Shown: piece after piece, positions 9,297 through 18,048 of the stretch
Layout: every line of letters starts with the position of its first letter
Numbering within the stretch: position 1 is the first letter of the stretch
The notes under the pieces: generated by a model
Database searches by the model: none
Seen by the model: only the letters and a program-made list of their open reading frames with translations
Told to the model about the DNA's origin: nothing
Program-made: the position numbers and the translations under genes
NCBI RefSeq assembly: GCF_000227665.2
Contig: NZ_CP007030.1
Span: 1,922,001 to 1,986,000, forward strand
DNA from: Thiomicrospira aerophila AL3
GTDB lineage: Bacteria > Pseudomonadota > Gammaproteobacteria > Thiomicrospirales > Thiomicrospiraceae
Direction: 5' to 3'
DNA length: 64,000 bases

Positions 9297-9833
9297 TTAA
9301 TCTGGTTGTGGAAAGGCGGTTAGCACAAAAAAATCATCGCCACGCCGCACCAATACCACCCGCACCACTGCATTTTCTGGCACCCACTGCGGCTGGGCAT
9401 CCGGATTAGCCTCCAGCTGCGTCCGCGTAATATAGCTGCCATGAGTCGGCACCCGCGCAAAAAAGGCTTGTCGTGCCAGCTCGCCCTGCCACCAACGTGC
9501 CACCTGTTCACGTTGTAGATTTAGCACCGCATTGACCGAGGCTTCCGCCACCGCCAGGTTACTAAAGGTTGACGTGGTGTTAAGACGCGCATCACGCTGC
9601 AAACGTTCAATTAAATAGGCATCGCTTTTAGCGACATGGCGTTCAATAGTGTGACCACCCATCGCTTCGTGCTCAACGAGGGACACCTGAATGGGTTGCG
9701 ATAGATCGGCTAAACCGCTGGCGGGTTTGTCACATCCTGACAAACCAAGCAGAATTAAACCCAACATTAAGGTGAATAGCAGGCCTGCTACACGCCCCAA
9801 AACGCCTTGTTGTTTAATCATTGCGTGACTCAC
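9297..9833 (-). CDS. Hypothetical lipoprotein
   Basis: 178 residues beginning with a lipoprotein signal; the lipobox is LSGC near residue 34, followed by DKPASG, so the mature protein is probably anchored to a membrane, facing the periplasm. The rest is a single soluble domain without a motif I can name. It is the first gene of a three-gene minus-strand run. Confidence 0.75.
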   Translation of the reverse strand: MSHAMIKQQGVLGRVAGLLFTLMLGLILLGLSGCDKPASGLADLSQPIQVSLVEHEAMGGHTIERHVAKSDAYLIERLQRDARLNTTSTFSNLAVAEASVNAVLNLQREQVARWWQGELARQAFFARVPTHGSYITRTQLEANPDAQPQWVPENAVVRVVLVRRGDDFFVLTAFPQPD

Positions 9834-9985
9834 TCCTTGATAAAGAATAGGTAAAATACGCCGTTATTAAATTTCTTGCAAAACTTGAGCACCCCTGGTT
9901 ACCAAGTTGTACTTGGAGGGAGTTTCGGGGTTGCTAAGAAGAATAAGGCCAAAACAGATTTGATTATGCGCACAGACTAGGATGT

Positions 9986-10372
9986 TTAATGCTTGGTGGT
10001 GTCTGATTGATTTAGCTTGTCCATCAGTTCATTAAGGGACAGTTGGTATTTTTCAGCAACGGTTTTAACTGGCAGGTTAAAATCCCTAACCATTTCAATT
10101 GCAAGCTCCAGCTTGCCCTTTTCGACACCCTGTTGCATACCCTGCTGCATACCCTGCTGCATACCCTGTTGCATACCCTGTTGCATACCTTTTTCAAGAT
10201 ACAACTGCTCTAATGAATTCACGTATTGCACGTTCTTCTCCTTCTCGATTTCATCAATCTGATGATCAAATTCTATCACAAGCTCTCTCGGCAGCGTAAT
10301 CATCCAATCAATCAGATTAAACAGCGTGATGATCTGTTGTTTGTCATAGTCTTGGTTATAGGATGAACAAGA
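9986..10372 (-). pseudogene. Relic of an Rpn-family nuclease/transposase with GMQQ repeats
   Basis: The annotatable open frame is 9986-10303 (105 residues), but reading upstream in the same frame to a TAG near 10371 continues into YNQDYDKQQIITLFNLID, which fits the middle of Rpn (recombination-promoting nuclease / putative transposase) proteins. The N-terminal PD-(D/E)XK catalytic half is missing, so this is a 5'-truncated remnant. It carries five tandem GMQQ units, a repeat type commonly seen near the C-terminus of this family, and ends in a short helical tail. The assignment is by recognised sequence style, not by a search. Confidence 0.6.
10128..10187 (-). repeat. Five tandem 12-bp repeats encoding GMQQ
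   Basis: Plus-strand unit CCCTG(T/C)TGCATA occurs five times without a gap; the two variants differ only at the wobble base of one Gln codon (CAG/CAA). On the minus strand it encodes GMQQ. In-frame unit number could vary by slippage. Confidence 0.9.
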
Positions 10373-10402
10373 AGTCTATTGATGCGTTATTAAATACTGG
10401 TG

Positions 10403-11098
10403 CTAGTGAATGTTAATACTCAAGGCTTGGTAAATTTGCCAAACGCCCATTGCTATCACGGTTGCACCGGCGCTGCGCTTTACCCAGGTTAATCGCGCCC
10501 AACGGGTAAAGTAAAACGCAAACACGCCCATCAGCATTAAGTTGGGCAAGGTGCCAAGACCAAACGCCAGCATGACCAACGCGCCCTGGGTCATTGAAGC
10601 GGCACTAAAGGCCATAATCAGTACACTGTAAACCAGTCCGCAAGGCAACCATCCCCAAACCAGACCATATAACCAGGCCTGCGGCAAGGTGCGTACCGGG
10701 GTCAGTTTTTGGGTAAAGGGTTGCAGGCGACGCCATAAGCCAGCCCCCACCCGCTCAACGGCGGCTACACCTAACCACCAACCGCCCAAATACAGGCCTA
10801 GCGCAATCATAAACAAGCCAGCAAAGACTTGTAATGCTTGCTGGAACGGCAAAAACGGCACCAGCGTTGACAAGGAAGCCGCTAATAAACCAATCAGAGC
10901 GCCAATAATGACATAGCTACTAATCCGCCCTAAATTATAAGCGAATTGATAAGGCAACATGCGCCACTGACTGAGTTGATGCTGCGGCGATAGGCTAAAG
11001 GTGAGCGTACCCACAACCCCACCACACATGCCTAAACAGTGCACACCGCCCAGTAAGCCGACAATAAACGCAGCGATGAGCATCCCTTCAATGGCCAT
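10403..11098 (-). CDS. TauE/SafE-type (DsbD-2-like) integral membrane protein
   Basis: 231 residues with six or so hydrophobic spans. The first span carries GGVHCLGMCGGVVG, and a later one WGWLPCGLVYS: the paired Cys/Gly-Pro motifs of the small membrane family that annotators call sulfite exporter TauE/SafE or DsbD-like. Relatives are often encoded near cbb3 oxidase assembly genes and have been suggested to act in copper or thiol delivery; that role is inference here. The ATG overlaps the yifB stop codon (TAATG), so it was probably co-transcribed with intact yifB and may now depend on another promoter because yifB is interrupted. Confidence 0.75.
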   Translation of the reverse strand: MAIEGMLIAAFIVGLLGGVHCLGMCGGVVGTLTFSLSPQHQLSQWRMLPYQFAYNLGRISSYVIIGALIGLLAASLSTLVPFLPFQQALQVFAGLFMIALGLYLGGWWLGVAAVERVGAGLWRRLQPFTQKLTPVRTLPQAWLYGLVWGWLPCGLVYSVLIMAFSAASMTQGALVMLAFGLGTLPNLMLMGVFAFYFTRWARLTWVKRSAGATVIAMGVWQIYQALSINIH

Positions 11099-11853
11099 TA
11101 CTGGCTGCCTCCAAGTTGATCTAAATTGCGATAGCCCAAGGCTTCGGCCAAATGGCCACGGCTTATCTGCTCCGCCGCGTTCATATCAGCAAGGGTTTGC
11201 GCAATACGCAGGACTTTGTGATAACTGCGGGCGGATAAGCCTAGTTTAGTGAGCGCGCTGGCTAGGAAGTCTCGATCGGCTTGGGCAATGGGTAAATCTT
11301 GACATTGTTGCGCACTGAGCTGACTGTTTAGACAGCCTTGCCGTGTTTGTTGGCGCGCGCGCGCTGCTGCCACTCTGGCTCGCACAGTTTGTGATGTTTC
11401 AGATATAGACTGTTGTGGTTTAGCTAACTCGGCTAAATCCACCGCCGGTAATTGCAGGTGCAGGTCAATTCGGTCGAGGATGGGGCCGGATAGTTTACGC
11501 TGATAGCGCAAAATTTGGTCGGGGGTTTCTTTACAACGCGGGTCATCGGCAAAATAACCTGACGGGCTAGGATTGAGCGCGCCAATCAGCAGACTATTAC
11601 ATGGATAGCTGACTTGTTGCTTAACGCGGGCGATATTGACCTGTTTAGTTTCCAGTGGCTCCCGCAAAGCTTCGAGGACATCGCGCTTAAACTCGGGCAT
11701 TTCATCGAAAAAAATGACGCCATGATGTGCTAAAGACAAGGCCCCTGGCCGCGGCGTTTGCCCACTGACATTTACAGAAGTTAATGCTACACTTTCTGTT
11801 AATTTCAATAATTTAGAAACCAGTTTACTAAGAATTAATGCTACAAATACCAT
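11098..11853 (-). pseudogene. comM: yifB/comM, 3' half (interrupted by a Tn7-like transposon)
   Basis: C-terminal part of the YifB/ComM Mg-chelatase-like AAA+ helicase. In Gram-negative bacteria ComM drives branch migration during natural transformation. Native sequence runs from 11098 to 11765 and contains LAHHGVIFFDEMPEF (Walker B), the LNPSPSGY segment and the C-terminal Mg_chelatase_C domain. The open frame extends to an ATG at 11853 inside the transposon end, adding about 29 foreign residues. The 5' half with Walker A is at 32529-33374. Splitting between Walker A and Walker B should abolish ATPase activity. Confidence 0.95.
11761..11765. repeat. Target-site duplication CCCAC, left copy
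   Basis: CCCAC here, directly before the transposon end, matches CCCAC at 32529-32533 directly after the other end. Removing the element and one copy joins the two yifB halves in frame through a glycine-rich stretch. Five-base duplication is the rule for Tn7-like elements. Confidence 0.9.
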
Positions 11854-11898
11854 TTATTAATGCTACAACCTTGCTTTTTACCAGAAGTTTTTGCTACA
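11766..11898. repeat. Transposon left end: terminal repeat and four TnsB-type sites
   Basis: The terminal inverted repeat (11766-11791) ends in the motif TTAATGCTACA. The motif recurs as TTAATGCTACA at 11781-11791, 11835-11845 and 11857-11867, and as TTTTTGCTACA at 11888-11898, all in the same orientation. Arrays of repeated 11-22 bp sites are how TnsB recognises Tn7-type ends. The tnsA start codon follows 25 bp later. Confidence 0.85.
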
Positions 11899-11923
11899 AC
11901 CTTTTAACAAAGAGAGTTGTTAA

Positions 11924-12640
11924 TTGAAATTTTCCCATAAGAATAGAAAAATTGGCTACACATACGGTAGTTTATCAGGTGCTTATTCATTTAGAGGTGA
12001 AAAGAGCCTTTCATTTGAGTCAAAAATTGAACGTGATTTTTTAACACTACTAGAATTTGATGATTCGGTCATTGAAGTCACCGAACAGCCATTCACCATT
12101 GAATATGAAAATCACAATGGCCGACCAACAACCTATACACCAGATTTTTTAATTGAATTCAAATCCCCTCTTACCAGCAGCTCTTACAGCGCATATCGCA
12201 AATCTCTCTTGGTAGAAGTTAAACCACATGACATTCTTAAAAAGAAATTTTTAGATCTTAAACCTAAATTCCAAATAGGCATGCGCTTTGCCAAAGCAAA
12301 CGACATGGTTTTTAAAATTTTCTCTGATTCGAAAATACGCACACCAAAACTTAAAAATATTCAAATGATTGCCCGTTACAAGCGTTACAAATACTGTTTA
12401 AATGAAGAAAGTAGAATACGCGAACATCTACAAAACGTTGGGCATACCAGGCTTGATCACTTACTCTGCTTCTTATATGTCACAGAAGAACAGCGCTCAA
12501 TTGCTTTAGGCCAGATCTGGCAGTTGGTATGGAATAAGCAAATTGGTTGTGATTTAACGCTGCCTCTCAACTTGCAAACGGTCGTATGGCTAAAGATTGA
12601 TGAAACTTATGAAGAAGGCGTATTCAATGACAGATTTTGA
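11924..12640 (+). CDS. tnsA: TnsA-like transposase endonuclease
   Basis: Heteromeric transposase subunit that nicks the 5' ends of the transposon, allowing cut-and-paste movement with TnsB. 238 residues. The PD-(D/E)XK core is visible: FESKIERDF (Glu36), TYTPDFLIEF (Asp74) and LLVEVKP (Glu98/Lys100). These correspond to the catalytic Glu, Asp and Lys of Tn7 TnsA. The C-terminal half should be the TnsA helix-turn-helix region. The start is TTG, preceded by AAGAGAG at 8-nt spacing, and the transposon end lies just upstream, so the transposition operon starts at the tip. It overlaps tnsB by 14 bp. Confidence 0.9.
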   Translation: MKFSHKNRKIGYTYGSLSGAYSFRGEKSLSFESKIERDFLTLLEFDDSVIEVTEQPFTIEYENHNGRPTTYTPDFLIEFKSPLTSSSYSAYRKSLLVEVKPHDILKKKFLDLKPKFQIGMRFAKANDMVFKIFSDSKIRTPKLKNIQMIARYKRYKYCLNEESRIREHLQNVGHTRLDHLLCFLYVTEEQRSIALGQIWQLVWNKQIGCDLTLPLNLQTVVWLKIDETYEEGVFNDRF

Positions 12641-14516
12641 ATCAGGCGGTTGTTATGCTGACCGAAGACGCATTACATTTCGTCCGAATGATTTTGTTGA
12701 GAGTTTTGGCGAAGCATTTAGGCTTACACAGATTATTAACTTTGAAGATGTCATAGGCGTTAATTTAAAAACCGGGCGAGCTGAACGTCTTTTAATTAAA
12801 AATCTGAGGCACATCGATGACGTGGATACCGAAGCATACCAATCTCTAAGAGATATGGAGGATTTTTCGGATGCGGAATGGAAGGAAATCGAAAAACGCT
12901 TTATCAGTATTCAACCATTACTTGAGGGCTTAACTCGCAAGGAAATTGAGCAGTATGCAGAAAAGATCGAAATTCATTTTACAACTCTTTACCGTTGGCT
13001 GAAAAATTACCAAACGACAGGAACTATTACTGGCCTGCTACCAAAAAAACGTGGCCCTTCACAAGGAACTTTAAAAATTGAATCTCGTGCCGAGTCAGTC
13101 ATGCATGAGGTCATCAATAACTACTATCTAACCTCTCAAAAACCATCTGTCAGCGATACCATCCTAGTGATCAAAGAACGTTGCGAAGCACAAAATTTAG
13201 CAGCGCCATCCGGAAACACTATTCGAAACCGCATTTCGCAAATTTCAGAAGAAAAAAGATTAAGGCACAGGAACGAGAGAGGGAGAGCTAGAACAAAGTT
13301 TGAACCTACCCCCGGAAAATATGAGGCTGATTACCCATTACAAGTCATACAAATTGACCACACACCCGTAGACTTAATACTTGTGAGTGACGATGAACAC
13401 CGACTTCCCATTGGAAGACCCTACGTTACTTTTGCGATTGATTGTTACAGCCGAATGATCGTTGGCTACCATCTTTCACTTTATGCGCCAAGCACAACCT
13501 CTGTAGCAATGTGCATATCTCAGATGATTAACCCTAAAGATCAGCTTTTAATTCAATTTAAAGTTGATTCAAGTTGGCCTGTCTGGGGAAATCCCGAGTT
13601 TCTTCACCTCGATAATGCCGGTGAATTTCGTTCTGACACTCTTCGACAATCATGTCTTGCTTATGACATAAATATAGATTTCCGCCCTGTAGGAAAACCA
13701 AACTATGGCGGTCATGTTGAGAGCCTAATGAAAACAGTCATGAAAAAGGTTCATAACTTGCCAGGAACAACATTTTCAAACATTGAAGAGCGTGCTGAAT
13801 ACGATTCAGATGGAAATGCTACTCTAACTTTTGATGAGTTTGAGCGCTGGCTTATTATTTACATTACGAAGTTTTACCATAAAAAGAAACATTCAAGTCT
13901 AGGAATATCACCTGAAGATAAATGGCATGAGGGAATTTTTGGTTCAAACCATTCCAATGGAATCGGTCTACCTCCGAAACCATCAGATCCAGAAACGGTT
14001 TACAGGGATTTTTTACCCATCGAACGCCGCACAGTTCAGAGTAATGGCGTTAACATTAACGGTCTAAACTATTACGAGCACGTTCTGAGACCATTTATTC
14101 ATAAATTTGACAATGAGACAAATAAAAAACAGCGCTTCATATTCCGTATAGATCCTCGAAATATACGTCAAATTTGGTTTTATGAGCCTGAGCAAAAGCA
14201 GTATTTCAAGATTCCCCTAGCCAATCCATCCATACCTCACATGAGCTTATGGGAACTTGAAGAAGCCAAAAAACAGATTAAAGAGTTTGGCTTCACTTTT
14301 ACAGAAGAGCAGCTTATTGAAACACACCGTGAAATGCAGGCAATTGTTGAAGCATCTGTGAAAAAGACTAGGAGTGCACGGCGCAAACTAGCAAAATCTA
14401 AAATAAATAAAGAACAAGCTACACCAGAAAGCAAAACCTCTCCATTACCTCAACCATCTCAGCAGCAAGGGTTAGATGACGACCTCTGGGATGATGATAT
14501 TCCAATATTTGATTAA
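12627..14516 (+). CDS. tnsB: TnsB/TniA-like DDE transposase
   Basis: Catalytic DDE recombinase that joins the 3' transposon ends to target DNA. 629 residues from ATG 12627, chosen over the upstream ATG at 12597 because it has GAAGG upstream and starts MTDFESGG. The N-terminal part holds helix-turn-helix domains (ITLYRWLKNYQ-like segment near residues 115-130) that bind the end repeats. The RNase-H core shows Asp244 (IQIDHTPVD), Asp329 (HLDNAGEF) and Glu365 (GGHVESLMK), so all three catalytic acids are intact. The tail is acidic and ends in DDDLWDDD, the kind of flexible tail that contacts TnsC in Tn7. Confidence 0.93.
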   Translation: MTDFESGGCYADRRRITFRPNDFVESFGEAFRLTQIINFEDVIGVNLKTGRAERLLIKNLRHIDDVDTEAYQSLRDMEDFSDAEWKEIEKRFISIQPLLEGLTRKEIEQYAEKIEIHFTTLYRWLKNYQTTGTITGLLPKKRGPSQGTLKIESRAESVMHEVINNYYLTSQKPSVSDTILVIKERCEAQNLAAPSGNTIRNRISQISEEKRLRHRNERGRARTKFEPTPGKYEADYPLQVIQIDHTPVDLILVSDDEHRLPIGRPYVTFAIDCYSRMIVGYHLSLYAPSTTSVAMCISQMINPKDQLLIQFKVDSSWPVWGNPEFLHLDNAGEFRSDTLRQSCLAYDINIDFRPVGKPNYGGHVESLMKTVMKKVHNLPGTTFSNIEERAEYDSDGNATLTFDEFERWLIIYITKFYHKKKHSSLGISPEDKWHEGIFGSNHSNGIGLPPKPSDPETVYRDFLPIERRTVQSNGVNINGLNYYEHVLRPFIHKFDNETNKKQRFIFRIDPRNIRQIWFYEPEQKQYFKIPLANPSIPHMSLWELEEAKKQIKEFGFTFTEEQLIETHREMQAIVEASVKKTRSARRKLAKSKINKEQATPESKTSPLPQPSQQQGLDDDLWDDDIPIFD

Positions 14517-14532
14517 TACACGGGTGAATTAG

Positions 14533-15444
14533 ATGACAGAACAGTACTCTCACCTTCATGAAAGCGTTCACGAGGTAATACTCCAAGGTAAACAGGAACG
14601 AATTGACTATATGAATAACCCCTTATGGATTAACCATAACCGGTCAACGCAAGTCATTCAATTACTCAACCAGCTTCTAAGAAATCCAAAAAAGCCAAGA
14701 ATGCGAAACCTATTGATGATTGGAGAGCCGAATATAGGCAAAACATCGCTGATTAAATACTATTCAAATTTACACCCTAGTTATACGAGTGAGGATGAGG
14801 ACGGAATATCGAGAGCAAACATTCCTCTAATTGTCATAGATGCGCCGACTCTTGAGTCCGAAAAAGCATTGTTTGTTTCAATACTTGAGCAGTTTTGGAC
14901 ACCCTTTAACCCAGAGCACACACCACTTCGCCTTAGAAACCAAGTCATTTCTCTAATGCGGGAATGTAATGTTCGAATGCTGATAATTGATGAATTTCAC
15001 AACTTATTGACATTTTCTGCCTCAAAACGCTTAAAAACAATTGGAATACTAAAGACGCTTGGCAATGAGCTAATGATACCAATTGTTGCCGTTGGCATTC
15101 ACGATGCCATGACATTAATTAATAGCGATCCACAGATAGCGAGTAGATTCGATACACTGACAATTCCACGTTGGGATTTAGATAAAAACTTCAGAGGATT
15201 GCTACTAGCATTTGAAAAGCGGCTACCTCTAAGAAAACCATCAAGATTGCACGAAAAAGATAAAACTGTTCTGCTTCATAACATTTCCCAAGGAAATACA
15301 GGAGATTTACACCGGCTTCTCATAGAGTGCGCAACTTATGCTATTGAAAACGAAATTGAAGAAATTTCGACAAGTGTTATTCAAAAGTTTTCTTGGGTGA
15401 AGCCTACTCATGCCAGTTATTCAAGACAACTTCAAATAAGTTAG
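14533..15444 (+). CDS. tnsC: TnsC/TniB-like AAA+ target-site regulator
   Basis: AAA+ ATPase that links the target selector (TniQ/TnsD) to the TnsAB transposase. 303 residues. Walker A is GEPNIGKT (residues 64-71), Walker B is RMLIIDEFHN (Asp153-Glu154), and a sensor-like arginine follows in ASRFDTL. It is shorter than Tn7 TnsC (555 residues) and nearer TniB in size, like the TnsC proteins of Tn6022-type elements. ATG is 16 bp after the tnsB stop with GGGTGAA upstream. Confidence 0.92.
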   Translation: MTEQYSHLHESVHEVILQGKQERIDYMNNPLWINHNRSTQVIQLLNQLLRNPKKPRMRNLLMIGEPNIGKTSLIKYYSNLHPSYTSEDEDGISRANIPLIVIDAPTLESEKALFVSILEQFWTPFNPEHTPLRLRNQVISLMRECNVRMLIIDEFHNLLTFSASKRLKTIGILKTLGNELMIPIVAVGIHDAMTLINSDPQIASRFDTLTIPRWDLDKNFRGLLLAFEKRLPLRKPSRLHEKDKTVLLHNISQGNTGDLHRLLIECATYAIENEIEEISTSVIQKFSWVKPTHASYSRQLQIS

Positions 15445-15447
15445 AAA

Positions 15448-16521
15448 ATGAATTCGCATCGTCTCTGGCCAATTTTAATACCCATCGAAGACGATGAGTT
15501 GTTGAGCTCTTGGTTAATCAGGAACGCTCTTGCTAACGGTTCAGATCCCATGACTTGGACTTGGTATTTTTGGGGCAAGTGGCGAGCCTGGACACTTGAT
15601 TTTGATCGATACTGCCCCGATGTTATGCTTTATCGAATTGCTAATGCACCCTTTGATATAAATACGCTTCGTAAAGCAACACTGTTATCTATCGCTGCAA
15701 ATATCAATTCAGCTCAACTAAACCCAAAAACAAATTGGAACTGGGTAATCCCCCAAGGTAGTCGTAATAGAGATCGAAGCACTGGCTTAAGATGTTGTCC
15801 TGAGTGCCTTAATGAAAAGGCCTATTTTAAAAAATCATGGCGATTGGCTTGGAACCATTCATGCCCTACTCATAAAACTATACTTCTAGATAAATGCCCA
15901 AATTGCGGGCTTCCGATTAGCCCACATAAAGCAAATCAAGATAACCCCGATATTTGCATTTGTCCTCGATGTCAATTTGATTTACGACTTGCTCATAGTA
16001 AACCAGCCAACTCCAGAGCACTTAATGCCCAACTACTTTTGAACAACGCTATAAACCATGAAGGTAGTGTTTCGTTTGCATGGGGCACAAATGAAACTAA
16101 AGAGCTTTTCAGCACCGTACACTTAATGCTTCGATTTCTTCATTTCACCTGCACACACCCAGCAACCTTAACAAAGTTTAGGAAAGTGATGTGCCTGCCT
16201 GTTATGGAGCAAGAGTTCATCATGGGCGTTAGCATCGAGCAGTATCCACCTGATTGGATACATACTTTATTTTGCGCCCTGGATACGTTACTAAGCATGG
16301 AGATTAAGAGCTTGATTAAACATCTTGCTGCTCATGATGTAACTCAAAAGATGATGATAAAAAATAAAACCAATCTTACTGAGACATTTGCCTTCATCGC
16401 CTCCAAGCTTAGGAGCTCGGAAACAAAACCAACAACAGTCATCAGAGCACGGACTCCTATCAAGCCCAAGTCAAAAGATGAGGTTGATAAAATGTGGCTT
16501 GATATCCAAAGGTACCTTTAG
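15448..16521 (+). CDS. tniQ: TniQ/TnsD-like target-selection protein
   Basis: Sequence-specific target recogniser; in Tn7 TnsD it binds the chromosomal attachment site. 357 residues. The N-terminal TniQ domain begins WPILIPIEDDELLSSWLIRNA. The zinc-finger region has CCPECL, a HSCPTH pair, CPNCG and CPRC at about residues 112-178. The C-terminal part is short compared with TnsD (508 residues), so DNA recognition may need a partner, perhaps the next gene, whose ATG directly follows this stop codon. Recognition of comM is inferred from where the element sits. Confidence 0.9.
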   Translation: MNSHRLWPILIPIEDDELLSSWLIRNALANGSDPMTWTWYFWGKWRAWTLDFDRYCPDVMLYRIANAPFDINTLRKATLLSIAANINSAQLNPKTNWNWVIPQGSRNRDRSTGLRCCPECLNEKAYFKKSWRLAWNHSCPTHKTILLDKCPNCGLPISPHKANQDNPDICICPRCQFDLRLAHSKPANSRALNAQLLLNNAINHEGSVSFAWGTNETKELFSTVHLMLRFLHFTCTHPATLTKFRKVMCLPVMEQEFIMGVSIEQYPPDWIHTLFCALDTLLSMEIKSLIKHLAAHDVTQKMMIKNKTNLTETFAFIASKLRSSETKPTTVIRARTPIKPKSKDEVDKMWLDIQRYL

Positions 16522-17940
16522 ATGCCTCAATGTGATCAATGTGGCCGTGAAGTCGAAAAGTATAAGCGCAGGCATAACAATGAGGGATTTTGTGCAACAT
16601 GCTATGCTCGAACCTTTAAAAAAAGAACTTGCAGTATCTGTGGCGAAATCAAAAAAATCCATAAGAACGATGTGATTCCGGTATGCAATACTTGCAAAAA
16701 GAAAAACACACCATGCATAAGGTGTAATGCGACCGACTACCAGCCCGGGAAGATTACCGAGCATGGCCCCGTTTGCAAAGCTTGTGCAAAACATTACAGA
16801 CCTCGATTAAGATGTCATATATGCGGATCTGACGCTCGGAGCGTTTCAAGACGTTTAATTTTTGGCATAGATAAACCAATATGCAATAAATGTTTTAATA
16901 AGTCTTATGGCTTTAAGTGCATCCGATGTCATACCACCTATGCACCATTCTTTTTTACACTGGACAAAAAACCTGTTTGCAAGCACTGCACGACAAAGCC
17001 GGATAAGGCCTGTAATGTTTGTGGAAAGCATATGCCTGCTGGCTTTAAGAACAATACTTGTTCTACATGCGCTTCAAAGTCGAGATTACGAAAACGTCTT
17101 TCTATTTCCCAAAAAGCATTGTGTCACGAGGTCGCCGAGATATTCGCTAACTATGGGCTATGGATGGAAAAAACGAGAGCTCCAGATATTGCGGCAAGAA
17201 AAATCGTATCAAGCTTTGAAGTATTCAAGTTCTTAAGTGACTGGTATGAAAAACATGAAGCTATGCCCACTTATGCCGAGTATGCAACAAGCCTTACCGT
17301 GGCTAAAACTAGACAACACTTAACCGTAACCTACTTTCTTGATGAGTCAGGCCTCATCCCATTAGACCATGAGCGCAAGTGTGAGATCGGTAATTTAGAT
17401 TGCATTGATAGAGCATTCAATCGCATACCGGCATCCAGCCCACTGTTTAAATACATGGATAGCTATCACAAATTAATCATGACCAAGTATGAAACCGGTA
17501 AAAACACAGCACATACTGCACGATTGAGCTTTGGTACAGCCGTTAATTTTTTAGCACTAGGTGAATACCAAAATAAAAGCCAGCCAGATGTTGAGCTTAT
17601 TCGCCAATACTTATGGTTTCATACCGGGCAACGAGCAAGCCTATGGGGTTTCATTACGCATTTAAGAAAGCACCATAAAGTTGAGTTACCGAGTCTCGAT
17701 AATAAAGTTTATGAGCTGGCGTTAGATCGGCCACATGAATCCACTGAGCGTACTAAACAAAAGTTGATTGCATTGTTGAGGTCTGGCGAGTTTTCCCAAG
17801 AGGATTACATTGAATTAGGTTTAGCTTACTTTCATCGAGTTAGAATGCCGAAAGAGTTGAATGGTATCAGGGAGCTAGTAAGCGTTAATGAACAGAGAGA
17901 AGTAAAACTTTATAAGGATATTTTTTATCTGCCCCCGTAA
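16522..17940 (+). CDS. Zinc-ribbon-rich fifth transposition protein (TniE/TnsF-like)
   Basis: 472 residues. The first 185 or so hold a ladder of CxxC pairs (CDQC, CATC, CSIC, CNTC, CIRC, CKAC, CHIC, CNKC, CIRC, CKHC, CNVC, CSTC), enough for five or six zinc ribbons. The rest is helical and resembles the core-binding part of tyrosine recombinases (segments around LSFGTAVNFLALGEY and LIRQYLWFHTGQ), but I see no Arg-His-Arg-Tyr catalytic set. comM-specific Tn6022/AbaR elements carry a fifth gene beyond tniQ that takes part in targeting, and this is in the same slot with zero spacing. I infer a target-site DNA-binding role; the homology is not proven here. Confidence 0.7.
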   Translation: MPQCDQCGREVEKYKRRHNNEGFCATCYARTFKKRTCSICGEIKKIHKNDVIPVCNTCKKKNTPCIRCNATDYQPGKITEHGPVCKACAKHYRPRLRCHICGSDARSVSRRLIFGIDKPICNKCFNKSYGFKCIRCHTTYAPFFFTLDKKPVCKHCTTKPDKACNVCGKHMPAGFKNNTCSTCASKSRLRKRLSISQKALCHEVAEIFANYGLWMEKTRAPDIAARKIVSSFEVFKFLSDWYEKHEAMPTYAEYATSLTVAKTRQHLTVTYFLDESGLIPLDHERKCEIGNLDCIDRAFNRIPASSPLFKYMDSYHKLIMTKYETGKNTAHTARLSFGTAVNFLALGEYQNKSQPDVELIRQYLWFHTGQRASLWGFITHLRKHHKVELPSLDNKVYELALDRPHESTERTKQKLIALLRSGEFSQEDYIELGLAYFHRVRMPKELNGIRELVSVNEQREVKLYKDIFYLPP

Positions 17941-18048
17941 GATGGGGAGGTAACTTACTTTAGAAGGAGGTAAACCATTGTTAAATCTGGCTACAACTGG
18001 ATACAAAATTAAAGCTTAAAACAAGTAAATCTAGTTACAAATAAGTAA

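Noticed and set aside
9902-9916. Hairpin CCAAGT-TGT-ACTTGG upstream of the Rpn relic
   Set aside because: Six-base stem without a T-tract; could be part of a palindromic element linked to Rpn genes, but one copy is not enough to support it.
10128-10187. Short tandem array as a possible CRISPR
   Set aside because: The 12-bp units are contiguous with no spacers and keep a protein frame.
10017-10299. Plus-strand frames full of CIPC or AYPA repeats
   Set aside because: They are the antisense readings of the GMQQ repeat in the Rpn relic.
16471-16794. 107-codon minus-strand frame across the tniQ/fifth-gene border
   Set aside because: Antisense to two well-supported genes and without a ribosome site.
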